A DNA stretch of 64,000 nucleotides from Candidatus Thiodiazotropha endoloripes. GTDB lineage: Bacteria > Pseudomonadota > Gammaproteobacteria > Chromatiales > Chromatiaceae. A program made the translations under genes and the position numbers. Positions 53,291-62,317 of the stretch are shown here, one piece after another. The notes under the pieces are model-generated. The model was not told where the DNA came from. It saw nothing but the letters and a program-made list of their open reading frames with translations, and did not search any database. The stretch lies in NCBI RefSeq assembly GCF_001708965.1, contig NZ_LVJW01000003.1, forward strand, positions 1,488,001 through 1,552,000, given 5' to 3'. Each line of letters begins with the position of its first letter. Position 1 is the stretch's first letter.

Positions 53291-55522
53291 TTACCCATTC
53301 CCACCGTTCTGGCTGTGATTTTTCAGACGGTGTTTGAAATGGGTCATCAGTTTTTCCCGCATACGCTTTTCACGATGCTTCTTGGCGGCTTCCAGGCGCC
53401 TTTCCGCAACTCCGATCAGTGTCTCCTGACAGTTGAGTGATTTATCCTCTTCAGCGGGTGTGCGACGGATGTAGGTGCCGTCAGACTGCATGTCCCAGGC
53501 GTTGTGCTTGTCACCCAGTTGTACATCCAGCATCAGCCGCAACTCCTGACGCAGTGCCGGGGCTTCTACCGGAACCAGGACTTCAACCCGTTGCATCAGA
53601 TTGCGCTGCATCAGGTCGGCAGAGCCGATGAAGTACTCCTCATCGCCACCGTTGTGGAAGTAGGTGATTCGTGCGTGTTCCAGAAAACGTCCAACGATAC
53701 TGACCACACTGCCGCTCTCGCTCAAGCCTTTGATGCCGGGGCGGAATCGACAGGTATCGCGAACGATAAGTTCCACTTTGACCCCAGCCTGTGTGGCCTT
53801 GTAGAGGGATTTGACGATGTCAGGGTCTTCCAGCGCATTCATCTTCAACTGAATATGGCCAGTGGAGGACTCCCGGTGGATTTTGATCTCACGCTCTATC
53901 TTATTCAACAGAGACTGTTTCAGGGTGTAGGGTGCCGCCAGAATTTTGCGGTAACTGGGTGGTGGTGAGTATCCGGTAAGGTAGTTGAACTGTTCCGTCA
54001 GATCCTTGCCTATCTCTTCATCGCAACCCAATAAACCCAGGTCGGTATAGAGACGTGCCGTGCCGGCATGATAATTACCTGTGCCGATATGGTAGTAACG
54101 CCGTAATTGTGAGTAATCCTTGCGGATCACCATGATCAGCTTACTGTGGGTTTTCAGGCCGAGCACGCCGTAAGTGACATGAATGCCAGCCTGTTCAAGT
54201 CTTCTCGCCCAACGGATATTTGCGGCTTCATCAAATCTGGCCTTCAGTTCAACCAGTACGGCAACCTGTTTGCCGTTACGCGCTGCCTTGGTCAGTGAAT
54301 CGAGTACATTGCCATCGGCGGAGGTGCGATAGAGGGTCATCTTTATCGCCAGCACCTTCGGGTCTTCAGCCGCTGTACGCAGGAAACGCTCAACCGTGGT
54401 GCTGAACGATTCATAGGGGTGTTGTAACAACAGGCCTTGATGATCGCGCAGGATATGAAAGATGTTACGCCGATCGTGGGCCAGTTGAGGGTGATCGACT
54501 GGGTGGTGAGGTAAGTCATGAAGTTCCGGAAGGTTGAGTTTGGTCAACTCAAACAGATCCCGAAGCGCCATCATGCCTTCGATGGTATAGACATCCTGCT
54601 CTTCATTCAGTCCCAGTTCCGCTGCCAACATGCCGCGGTGAACGGCATTCATGCCGTTTGAAATCTCCAGGCGAACGATGGGGGCAAAGTGACGCTCGCG
54701 TAGTTCACTCTCGATGGTTTCCAACAGGTCATTTGCCGCTTCCTGATCCAGTTCCACATTGGCATTACGGGTAACCCGAAACAGATCACAGGATTCGATC
54801 GCCATACCCGGGAACAACATATCCAGATTGTTGGCAATCAGGTCATCCAGGGTGACATAGGTGTAATCTTCGCCAACCTTGATCAGTCTTGATGAAACAT
54901 CCTGACTGACTGGAACTTTCACCCTCGCCATATGCAGATCGTGGCCTCCTGGAAAGCGAAGTGTCACCAGCAGATTGAGGGTCAAATTGGAAATAAATGG
55001 AAAAGGGTGGCTCGGGTCCATGGCCAGGGGGGTCAGCATGGGAAAAATGTTCTGCTGAAAATGGTCCCGTAACTTCTCTTGTTGATGTTCATCAAGGGAC
55101 TGATATTCACTGATGCGTATCTGTTCCTCTGACAGAGCCTGCAGCAGTTCGTTATAGATCTGCTCCTGGGTCTGTTGCATCTCCCGGGTGACTTTGTGGC
55201 ACTCCTCAAGCTGTTGCATCGGTGTTCTACCATCGACACTCGGTACACTGATACCAGCGGCCACCTGCTGTTTCAGGCCGCCCATGCGTTTCATGAAAAA
55301 CTCATCCAGATTATTGCTGACGATGGCCAGAAACTTGACCCTTTCAAGCAGTGGGCTTTTCTCCCTGGAGGCCTCGGCCAGTACGCGGCGGTTGAATGAA
55401 AGCCAGGTGAGCTCTCTGTTTAAGTAGAGACTGGCATCATCAAGATCGACTGCGCTCGGCTCGTTGCTTACCTGGTTCTCTGTTGTCTCGTACTGATCTG
55501 GGATCTGTTCTGGATTGTTCAT
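53291..55522 (-). CDS. ppk1: polyphosphate kinase 1
   Basis: A 743-residue enzyme that makes polyphosphate from ATP (E. coli 688). N domain: SLYLNRELTWLSFNRRVLAEA. Catalytic His-bearing regions include LKTHSKLIMVIR (autophosphorylated His, near residue 460) and SLYKATQAGVKVELIVRDTCRFRPG, then the FIGSADLMQRNLMQRVEVL segment at the second active-site His region. A polar N-terminal extension and a basic C-terminal tail account for the extra length. It lies 93 bases downstream of the phosphoglycerate-mutase-like gene on the same strand; phoBR is close by, so phosphate control is plausible. Confidence 0.97.
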   Translation of the reverse strand: MNNPEQIPDQYETTENQVSNEPSAVDLDDASLYLNRELTWLSFNRRVLAEASREKSPLLERVKFLAIVSNNLDEFFMKRMGGLKQQVAAGISVPSVDGRTPMQQLEECHKVTREMQQTQEQIYNELLQALSEEQIRISEYQSLDEHQQEKLRDHFQQNIFPMLTPLAMDPSHPFPFISNLTLNLLVTLRFPGGHDLHMARVKVPVSQDVSSRLIKVGEDYTYVTLDDLIANNLDMLFPGMAIESCDLFRVTRNANVELDQEAANDLLETIESELRERHFAPIVRLEISNGMNAVHRGMLAAELGLNEEQDVYTIEGMMALRDLFELTKLNLPELHDLPHHPVDHPQLAHDRRNIFHILRDHQGLLLQHPYESFSTTVERFLRTAAEDPKVLAIKMTLYRTSADGNVLDSLTKAARNGKQVAVLVELKARFDEAANIRWARRLEQAGIHVTYGVLGLKTHSKLIMVIRKDYSQLRRYYHIGTGNYHAGTARLYTDLGLLGCDEEIGKDLTEQFNYLTGYSPPPSYRKILAAPYTLKQSLLNKIEREIKIHRESSTGHIQLKMNALEDPDIVKSLYKATQAGVKVELIVRDTCRFRPGIKGLSESGSVVSIVGRFLEHARITYFHNGGDEEYFIGSADLMQRNLMQRVEVLVPVEAPALRQELRLMLDVQLGDKHNAWDMQSDGTYIRRTPAEEDKSLNCQETLIGVAERRLEAAKKHREKRMREKLMTHFKHRLKNHSQNGGNG

Positions 55523-55615
55523 GGTGGGGGGCTATCCGGATAGAGAGATGGTATAAGTATATGCCTTGAAATCGATATTGTGGAACAGTTCGGTGAGACG
55601 GCTGGAATCCCGGTC

Positions 55616-56890
55616 TCAGAATAGATATGCGCCGTCTTTCGGCCTGAAGTTTTCCAGACGATTCATCTGATCCAGGAAGGTGATCAGGAATCCCAGGCTG
55701 TTGATCCGTCCAAGGCCACCCATTGTGCAAGCCGACTCTGAAAAGCTTGTGCAGCTATCGACTCTACCACAGGGATTGAAAATCAGACTGGGAACCGGGT
55801 CTCCTGTGTGGCGCCCCGTATTACTGTCTGTGCTGTGGTCAGCGGTGATCCCAATCACCAGCTCATCATTGATCAAGGGTGCTATGGCATCGTCAAACTT
55901 CGACAATATCTCACGTTTACTCATGGGATCCATATCGTGTGAGGCAATGTCAGTAGCTTTTATGTGGAGATAGACCAGATCGTTCTCTTTCAATGCACTG
56001 CGAGCTGACTCCACTTTGGCCTGCAGGTCGGTATCCTTGGCGCCAGTGAAACGTGGGTTCTCATACAGCCGGTAGCCAAGCAGTTTACCGAATCCGAGTA
56101 CTGTCCGTTCGCCGGAAATAACACCGACATCGATTTTAAGATGGCGAAGTAAGGATTTTATTTTCGGCAGCTTGCCGGGGCTGCGACAGATAATACCGTT
56201 TGCCGGCACCAGGCCATGCTCCCGACGACGTTGATTGAGCGGGTGTTGATCGAGCTTTTCGTAGACAATCTCGATCAGACGATTGATGCAGCGGGCGGTT
56301 TTTTCAGCAGCGGCATCTCCCGGGGTGTTGGCCTGGCAAGTGAGTAGTCCTTTATTGCGGTAATCATTGCCCGGGTCTGAGTTGCCGATATCATTCGACA
56401 GGCCGATACCTTCCAACTGAAGTACTACCCGATGTTGTGTGGCAGGATGCAGACTCGCCGTTATGCCTTCGCCCAGATCGACTTGACCAATATCTGAGGC
56501 GAGGGCTCCGGTGCCTTGATTGATTCGGCCAGCACGCCGGTCAAGGATTTTGAATCGCTTGCCCTTTCGCTCGATCGTGGCAAAGTTACAGCGGAAGTAG
56601 AGCGCCTGATCGCTGCTGCTTAAACCAACCCCGGAAGCCTCAACAGGACCGCGGGCAAGCTCAACGGCCTGTTGTTGGGATAAGCCGAACAGAGGGCAGA
56701 AACCGGTATGGGTACCGACCGGCATGCCGGGGAAGAGCGGATCGATGAGGCCACATTGTCCGGCGCTGGCGAGACTGTCCATATTCGGTGTCTCAGCGAC
56801 TTCCAAAGGTGTTTTACCGCCAAACGAGGGGATACCCCGATCACCCAGACCATCGAGTATGATCAATAGACCTTTATGGGTCGTTATCAA
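55616..56890 (-). CDS. archaeal-type cofactor-independent phosphoglycerate mutase homologue, Ser-to-Thr variant
   Basis: A 424-residue alkaline-phosphatase-superfamily protein of the aPGAM (COG3635) type. The N-terminal metal Asp is D13 in ILDGLGDRG, and the later ligands are in KATDIASHDMDP, TADHSTDS and GRHTGDPVP. At the nucleophile, where aPGAM has PGSD, this protein has VGTH (Thr60, His61), so the usual Ser is Thr. That change argues for an altered reaction rather than plain 3PG/2PG exchange. UUG at 56890 is the start: the frame closes three codons upstream, and GAGG lies ten bases before it. It sits between a 2-phosphoglycerate kinase gene and ppk1. Confidence 0.8.
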   Translation of the reverse strand: MITTHKGLLIILDGLGDRGIPSFGGKTPLEVAETPNMDSLASAGQCGLIDPLFPGMPVGTHTGFCPLFGLSQQQAVELARGPVEASGVGLSSSDQALYFRCNFATIERKGKRFKILDRRAGRINQGTGALASDIGQVDLGEGITASLHPATQHRVVLQLEGIGLSNDIGNSDPGNDYRNKGLLTCQANTPGDAAAEKTARCINRLIEIVYEKLDQHPLNQRRREHGLVPANGIICRSPGKLPKIKSLLRHLKIDVGVISGERTVLGFGKLLGYRLYENPRFTGAKDTDLQAKVESARSALKENDLVYLHIKATDIASHDMDPMSKREILSKFDDAIAPLINDELVIGITADHSTDSNTGRHTGDPVPSLIFNPCGRVDSCTSFSESACTMGGLGRINSLGFLITFLDQMNRLENFRPKDGAYLF

Positions 56891-56966
56891 GTTGAGTTAA
56901 CCTCAGATGAGTTGAACCGGTCACGGCAATAGGCGCATGCTCAAACTTCAGTGCCAGATTGGCTTG

Positions 56967-58160
56967 TTATTCCATGCCAAATACATCCTCAACTTTAGCA
57001 TGAAAATTCTGCTCTAACACTTCAATTATCAATCGCATGATGTGATCGGTCGCCTGGTCTTTATTGTCGTTGGCGATGATAGAGACACTGTGATTATCCG
57101 CTTCGGATAGCAGGTGACTCTGCAGCATCCAGATCGATTCGAAATTCGACAGATAGTTGCTGTCTTCACTGCGTTCGGGAGCGGTGATGCCCCGATCTTT
57201 CAGACGATGTTTCAATTGGTTCTGTTTCAACACCGCCAGCACGATCGGTACGATCACCGCATCGCTGTGATCCTTGAACAGGTTGTACAGGGTAGGGGTG
57301 ACATGTACCCCTTCAAGGATCAGTGAGACTCTCTCTTTCAGGGCTCGCTGTACTACCGCTTCACAGGGTACAGATACCAGTTCCGACTGGTGAAGATAGC
57401 CATGAATCATCAGCTCTTCGGTACTTCCCTCATGCTCATGTTGCCTCAGGGTTTTATGCCAGGCGTTGAATGAAGAGGTGTGCAGTTCAGGCATCAGTCG
57501 TTGCGGAATCATCATACGCATAACTTCCCGCAACATGTCGGTTGACTGGGTGCGGATGATGTTCAGCCGATGTGCCACTTCAGTGGCAATGGTACTTTTA
57601 CCGCATCCTGTGGTACCACCAATCAGCAATATCAGTGGCCGTTTGGAGTGTTTGTAGTCGGTCCACACCAGATAGCTGTTTGCGGCACGCTTACCATATC
57701 GTTGCTTGAGCTTCTCATGGGTCAATCGGCCAAGTTTATTGCTGCTAATACCCTCCTGGTAGGATTCAAGCAGATCCAGATAAACCGATTGGGTGATCAG
57801 TGAAGCCTTATCGCTGCCCAGTCCGGATGACTCCAGTGATTGCCGGTGTTCTATGGTTGAAAAGGAGCGTGGGACCCCTTTGCGGTCGGTGACCATAATC
57901 TCAGGTGTATTGGGGGTAAGGCTCTCATAGTTTTCTATGACTTCGTGCTGTTCAAGTTGCTCAAGTTGTTTCAGCACCAGTTTACGCAGTTCATCCGTCG
58001 ACAGTTCATCCTTGCCGGCTATCTGCTGGCGTATCTCGGATGAGAGCTCGTAGGCGGTTTCAAATGCCAGTCCGGCATCCGTCAGCGAACGGGTTAGGAT
58101 GCCGCGTAAGAACGGAGCACGTGTCTCATCGTTGCTGTCTATGATGAAAGTTTTTGCCAT
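56967..58160 (-). CDS. 2-phosphoglycerate kinase with ATP-cone domain
   Basis: A 397-residue protein. An N-terminal ATP-cone (about 1-90) precedes a P-loop kinase domain with Walker A GGTTGCGKST at 181-190 and SFNAWHKTLRQHE further on. It matches the 2PGK family (COG2074), known in methanogens for making 2,3-diphosphoglycerate from 2-phosphoglycerate on the way to cyclic diphosphoglycerate. In a gammaproteobacterium the product role is unknown. The ATP-cone suggests control by adenine nucleotides. It is 76 bases upstream of the phosphoglycerate-mutase-like gene on the same strand. Confidence 0.85.
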   Translation of the reverse strand: MAKTFIIDSNDETRAPFLRGILTRSLTDAGLAFETAYELSSEIRQQIAGKDELSTDELRKLVLKQLEQLEQHEVIENYESLTPNTPEIMVTDRKGVPRSFSTIEHRQSLESSGLGSDKASLITQSVYLDLLESYQEGISSNKLGRLTHEKLKQRYGKRAANSYLVWTDYKHSKRPLILLIGGTTGCGKSTIATEVAHRLNIIRTQSTDMLREVMRMMIPQRLMPELHTSSFNAWHKTLRQHEHEGSTEELMIHGYLHQSELVSVPCEAVVQRALKERVSLILEGVHVTPTLYNLFKDHSDAVIVPIVLAVLKQNQLKHRLKDRGITAPERSEDSNYLSNFESIWMLQSHLLSEADNHSVSIIANDNKDQATDHIMRLIIEVLEQNFHAKVEDVFGME

Positions 58161-58323
58161 GGCGTCAGGCTATCAGATCAGTCGCCATGCGTGGAGTGAA
58201 TAGATCACTTTTCACGCTAACTCGATCTTTTTGTTGTTGTTTGATGGGAATATTGAACTCCATCTTCAGAAATCCTTTTTTGGCATTTGCACGCTATCTT
58301 GTCGGTTGCAAACCCCTTGGTAT

Positions 58324-58347
58324 AAAAAAACCGGCTGAATGGTCAGC
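58324..58347 (-). terminator. rho-independent terminator after the PP2C gene
   Basis: On the minus strand GCTGA, loop CCAT, TCAGC, CGG and seven T, about 50 bases beyond the PP2C stop. It separates that gene from the 2-phosphoglycerate kinase gene. Confidence 0.7.
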
Positions 58348-58395
58348 ATTCAAATGTGTCAATTATAGCGGTTGCTCGAGCTTGTTGACACTAAG

Positions 58396-60132
58396 CTATT
58401 TTGTCTTTTCCCAGGCATAGATGGCTTCTGCCTTGTTGCCCGGTTTAAAGAAGTGCAGTTGTTTACAAAGGGACTCGACCAACAGTAAGCCTCGGCCACT
58501 GTAGAGCTGATCATTACTGCTATCCTTTTTATGATTGCTGTAGTCAAAACCATTGCCGCTGTCTTCAATCGTGATGATGATATGGCCACCACTATCCTGA
58601 CTGTAGATCCTGAGGTTTATGCGGACACAACCTTGGGAGAGATTGTTTAGTCGCTGTTCACGCTGTTGGAAATAATCAGTAAATCCATTTTCACCCTGCT
58701 TTAGGCTGGAGTCCAGTTTGAGGATGCCATGGTCGAGCGCATTGACATACAGTTCGGTCAGTATGGTAAAGAGGGGGCGTCGATGATCATGCAGTCCTGC
58801 AGTCTCCTGGATTGAATTGATCAGGATCGGTATCGGATCGGCTTGACGCAGTTGCGCACCATAAAGTGTGAACTGGAATTCAATGCAGTCCGGGTGTTCT
58901 TTCAAAATTGTTTCAGGCAATTCATGTTCAACTTTTTTATTGGGTGCCTTAGAAGAACCCAAAGCTGGAAACATCTGTCGAATCAGTGGGATTTCTACAA
59001 CACTGATATCATCATCCTGCGGGGCATCACTACAGAATTCCTGCAGCTCACCACTCAGATTATCCAGAATGTAGTCATGATCGATACTGTGCTTGATTGC
59101 ATCGATATATCTTATCTGCCCGAACAGTTCACCTTTCGGATTCCGTGCCTCGGTAACACCATCCGTTGCCAGTATGATCCGGTCACCCTCATTGATTTTC
59201 AAAAAGTGGAAATCATCCTTTAAGTTGATATCCGGCGCTATACCGAGTGGCAGGGATTGGGAGTTGATCTTCTGTTTGATTCTTCGCCCATCCTTGTCGA
59301 TCAGATAGCAGTCCGGCATACCACAATTGATCAGTTTGATATGGTCGAGCTGGTGATCGATTTTGACAAACTGCACAGCCATGAACATGCCGGTTGGCAG
59401 TAGAGTGTACAATTTGTTATTGATCGCCTGCAGTATCTGGTGTGGACCAAACCCTTTGGCTGTCATCGAGCGGAAGGCCTCTGAAGTCGGCAGGGCGCCC
59501 AGTGCGGATGCCAGCCCATGACCGGTGAAATCCCCAAGCAGGACATACAGATCATGGGATGGGGCAAAAGCGGTCAACATCAGGTCGCCACTGAACAGGC
59601 TGGCAGGTTGCAGCAGACTGTGGATATGTTCCAGGGCAACATTTTCGGCAACCACAGCACCACTGAAGACCTGCTCGGCAATCTCTTGATCTCTTTGCAT
59701 CCGGCTGTAGAGCATACGCGTATCCTGTTGAAGGATGCGGATCCGCTCCATCGCCTTCACTTTTGCGGAAAGTACGGTAAAGCTGTATGGCTTGGAGAGA
59801 AAGTCATCGCCACCTACCTCGACGCAGCGGGCCAGTGCCTTCTCGTCTTGCATTGCGGTGAGAAAGATAATCGGTACAAACGAGTTACCTGCACGCTGTT
59901 TGATCTGTATGGTAGCCTCATAGCCGTCCATTTCCGGCATCATCACATCCATGAAAACGATGTCTGGCTGGTGCTGCTCAAACAGGCTCACAGCCTGGCG
60001 GCCGTTTTCCGCTTCGATGACCTCATAGCCATGCTTCTGCAGGAGTTTTTTCAGGATCAGCCTGTTGGTTATTTCATCCTCGACAATCAAGGCTTTGCCG
60101 TGATTTTCATGGGTGCCGAACTCTTTAGGCAT
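58396..60132 (-). CDS. response regulator with PP2C phosphatase and HATPase (RsbW-like) domains
   Basis: A 578-residue protein in three parts. A receiver (about 12-130; EDEITNR and phospho-Asp62 in FMDVMMPEMDG) is followed by a SpoIIE-type PP2C phosphatase (about 175-385; GDFTGHGLASALG, ATDGVTEARNP, DDISVVEIPL) and a C-terminal HATPase domain (about 430-575) of the anti-sigma kinase type (ELYVNALDHGILKLD, IEDSGNGFDY). A fused phosphatase and switch kinase suggests partner switching through an anti-sigma antagonist (STAS protein) elsewhere. Phosphorylation of the receiver would tune phosphatase output. A clear terminator follows the gene. Confidence 0.9.
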   Translation of the reverse strand: MPKEFGTHENHGKALIVEDEITNRLILKKLLQKHGYEVIEAENGRQAVSLFEQHQPDIVFMDVMMPEMDGYEATIQIKQRAGNSFVPIIFLTAMQDEKALARCVEVGGDDFLSKPYSFTVLSAKVKAMERIRILQQDTRMLYSRMQRDQEIAEQVFSGAVVAENVALEHIHSLLQPASLFSGDLMLTAFAPSHDLYVLLGDFTGHGLASALGALPTSEAFRSMTAKGFGPHQILQAINNKLYTLLPTGMFMAVQFVKIDHQLDHIKLINCGMPDCYLIDKDGRRIKQKINSQSLPLGIAPDINLKDDFHFLKINEGDRIILATDGVTEARNPKGELFGQIRYIDAIKHSIDHDYILDNLSGELQEFCSDAPQDDDISVVEIPLIRQMFPALGSSKAPNKKVEHELPETILKEHPDCIEFQFTLYGAQLRQADPIPILINSIQETAGLHDHRRPLFTILTELYVNALDHGILKLDSSLKQGENGFTDYFQQREQRLNNLSQGCVRINLRIYSQDSGGHIIITIEDSGNGFDYSNHKKDSSNDQLYSGRGLLLVESLCKQLHFFKPGNKAEAIYAWEKTK

Positions 60133-60374
60133 GGTGCTCTTCCGATTCTCTTAGCATGGATTTGTACTTTATATCACAGCTGGGTCTGTTGACACTGATC
60201 CAATACTCAGCTCTATTGGGATCCCGCTTGACAGGGCAAGCTTGATCACTGCGTACAGTAAAGATCGACATAGTGTGAAATATCTTGATAGAGGAGCGAA
60301 CGGGCTACCCAGCAATCCCAGGATATGGTATTGATAAGTTTGTGACCCTATCAGTCGTGAATGGACATTGATCT

Positions 60375-61505
60375 GTGCACCATCATTCGCTGAAGATTAC
60401 CTACCCCGATCCAGCTACTGCCGAATTGGCCTTTGTGGGGGATTGGACGCTCCACTCAGAAGTATGTCCCTGGCAGCATCTGCAGCAGCAATTGCAAGCA
60501 CAGCCTCACCTTAAAAAGATTCGTTTGGTAACGGTTGATCTCGGTATTTGGGATAGCAGATTGCTGAATGTCTTGCAAAAAGTAAGTGAATACTGCGCAG
60601 ATCGGGAGTATCGACTCGATGCGGATGATCTACCGTCAGGAGTCCGGCGGCTGCTCGATCTGGGATCGGCTGTCGCAGAACGTCAGGGGGCGCGCAGATC
60701 AGATCGCCGTTTCTCGTTTTTGTATCGTACCGGTGAAGCGGCCATCGCAATCTGGCAGGAGTGTCTGCGCTTCACCGAGTTCGCCGGTGAACTGGTGCTC
60801 TCCCTATGGCGTCTGCTCAGGGGTAGGGCGAGATTTCGCCGTGATGATTTTTTCAACCTGCTGCAGGCGGCAGGACCTGATGCCTTGCCCATTGTCAGTC
60901 TGATCGCCATCCTGGTAGGGGCTGTGCTGGCCTTTGTCGGTGCCATACAGTTGCAGATGTTCGGTGCTGAGATCTATGTGGCCAATCTGGTTGCCTTGGG
61001 ATCTCTGCGTGAGATGGGAGCGATGATGACGGCAATCATCATGGCTGGTCGAACCGGTTCTGCCTACGCCGCCCAATTGGGTAGCATGCAAGTAAATCAT
61101 GAAATCGATGCCTTGAAGACCTTCGGTATTTCAATTATCGATTTTCTGGTGCTCCCCAGGATGATTGCGCTGGTGATCATGTTGCCTTTGCTGACCCTGT
61201 GGGCTGACCTGCTCGGTATAGTCGGTGGGTTGATGGTGAGTGTCATGGTGCTGGACCTCTCACTGCTTGAGTATTTGATTCAAAGCAGAGAGTCGGTGGG
61301 CTGGGAGGATCTGACGGTCGGTCTGATCAAGAGCGTCCTGTTTGCCATTGTGATTGCCATGTCCGGTTGTCTGCGGGGACTGCAGAGTGGCCGGGATTCC
61401 GCTGCCGTGGGAAAGGCGACCACTTCAGCCATGGTGACAGCCATTTTATTGATTGTGGTATGGGATGCGATTACCACCATTCTTTTTAACCTGCTGGATT
61501 TCTAA
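60375..61505 (+). CDS. MlaE-type lipid ABC transporter permease with N-terminal STAS domain
   Basis: A 376-residue protein. Residues 1-110 form a STAS-like domain (LAFVGDWTLH, VTVDLGIWDSRLLNVLQKVS), followed by the MlaE permease (TIGR00056; VGAIQLQMFGAEIYVANLVALGSLREMGAMMTAIIMAGRTGSAYAAQLG and LKSVLFAIVIAMSGCLRGLQSG). In other MCE systems the STAS role is a separate protein (MlaB); here it is fused. GTG at 60375 has no strong ribosome binding site, so the exact N-terminus is uncertain. First of four genes for a lipid-trafficking system of the envelope. Confidence 0.88.
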   Translation: MHHHSLKITYPDPATAELAFVGDWTLHSEVCPWQHLQQQLQAQPHLKKIRLVTVDLGIWDSRLLNVLQKVSEYCADREYRLDADDLPSGVRRLLDLGSAVAERQGARRSDRRFSFLYRTGEAAIAIWQECLRFTEFAGELVLSLWRLLRGRARFRRDDFFNLLQAAGPDALPIVSLIAILVGAVLAFVGAIQLQMFGAEIYVANLVALGSLREMGAMMTAIIMAGRTGSAYAAQLGSMQVNHEIDALKTFGISIIDFLVLPRMIALVIMLPLLTLWADLLGIVGGLMVSVMVLDLSLLEYLIQSRESVGWEDLTVGLIKSVLFAIVIAMSGCLRGLQSGRDSAAVGKATTSAMVTAILLIVVWDAITTILFNLLDF

Positions 61506-62317
61506 TGGGATTGGCAACGGAGAGAGATCATTCGACGGCGCAAAAACCGCTGATTCAGGTCTCGGATCTGACCATGGCCTATGGTGATTTTGTGATCCAG
61601 CAGGAGCTCAACTTCACCATTCATGCCGGTGATGTATTCATCATCATGGGGGGCAGTGGATGCGGTAAAAGTACCCTGCTAAGACATCTCATCGGGTTGC
61701 ACAAGCCGGCACAGGGAAAGATCCGTTTTCAGGGGGAGTCGATCTGGGATCTGGATAGCCAGAAGCGCCATCAGATCCTTCGGCGGATGGGGGTACTCTA
61801 CCAGTCCGGGGCGTTGTGGACCCATATGACGCTGGCGGAGAATGTGGCACTGCCTCTGCAGACCTATACATCCCTGTCAACGAAAGAGATCAGTGAACTG
61901 GTCTCCTTCAAACTCGCATTGGTGGGATTGAAAGGCTTTGAAGCCTACTATCCTTCTGAGATCAGCGGCGGTATGCAGAAACGGGCCGGCTTGGCGCGGG
62001 CCATGTCACTCGATCCCGAACTGCTGTTCTTTGACGAACCATCGGCAGGCCTCGATCCGGTCAGCGCTCGTCGTCTGGATGAGCTGATCCTGGAGTTGAG
62101 TGAGAGCCTCGATACGACAATTGTGGTGGTGACCCACGAACTGGCGAGTATTTTTGCCATCGGAGACGACTCGGTGTTCCTGGATCCGGTGTGCAAGCGT
62201 ATGATCGCCAGTGGCAACCCAAACGAATTACTGGCGACAACAGATGACCCAAGGGTACGTGAATTTCTTACCCGGGGTGATTCAGAGGTGGATCCGAGTC
62301 ATGCAATCAAGGATTAG
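61505..62317 (+). CDS. MlaF-type ABC transporter ATP-binding protein
   Basis: A 270-residue ATPase. Walker A is MGGSGCGKSTLLRHLIG (near residue 50), the signature reads EISGGMQKRAGLARAM (near residue 150) and Walker B LLFFDEPSAGLDPV (near residue 177). GGMQKRAGLARAM is the MlaF-like form of the signature. The ATG overlaps the MlaE stop in TAATG. It powers the lipid transport made by MlaE and MlaD. It overlaps the MlaD gene at the 3' end. Confidence 0.93.
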   Translation: MGLATERDHSTAQKPLIQVSDLTMAYGDFVIQQELNFTIHAGDVFIIMGGSGCGKSTLLRHLIGLHKPAQGKIRFQGESIWDLDSQKRHQILRRMGVLYQSGALWTHMTLAENVALPLQTYTSLSTKEISELVSFKLALVGLKGFEAYYPSEISGGMQKRAGLARAMSLDPELLFFDEPSAGLDPVSARRLDELILELSESLDTTIVVVTHELASIFAIGDDSVFLDPVCKRMIASGNPNELLATTDDPRVREFLTRGDSEVDPSHAIKD

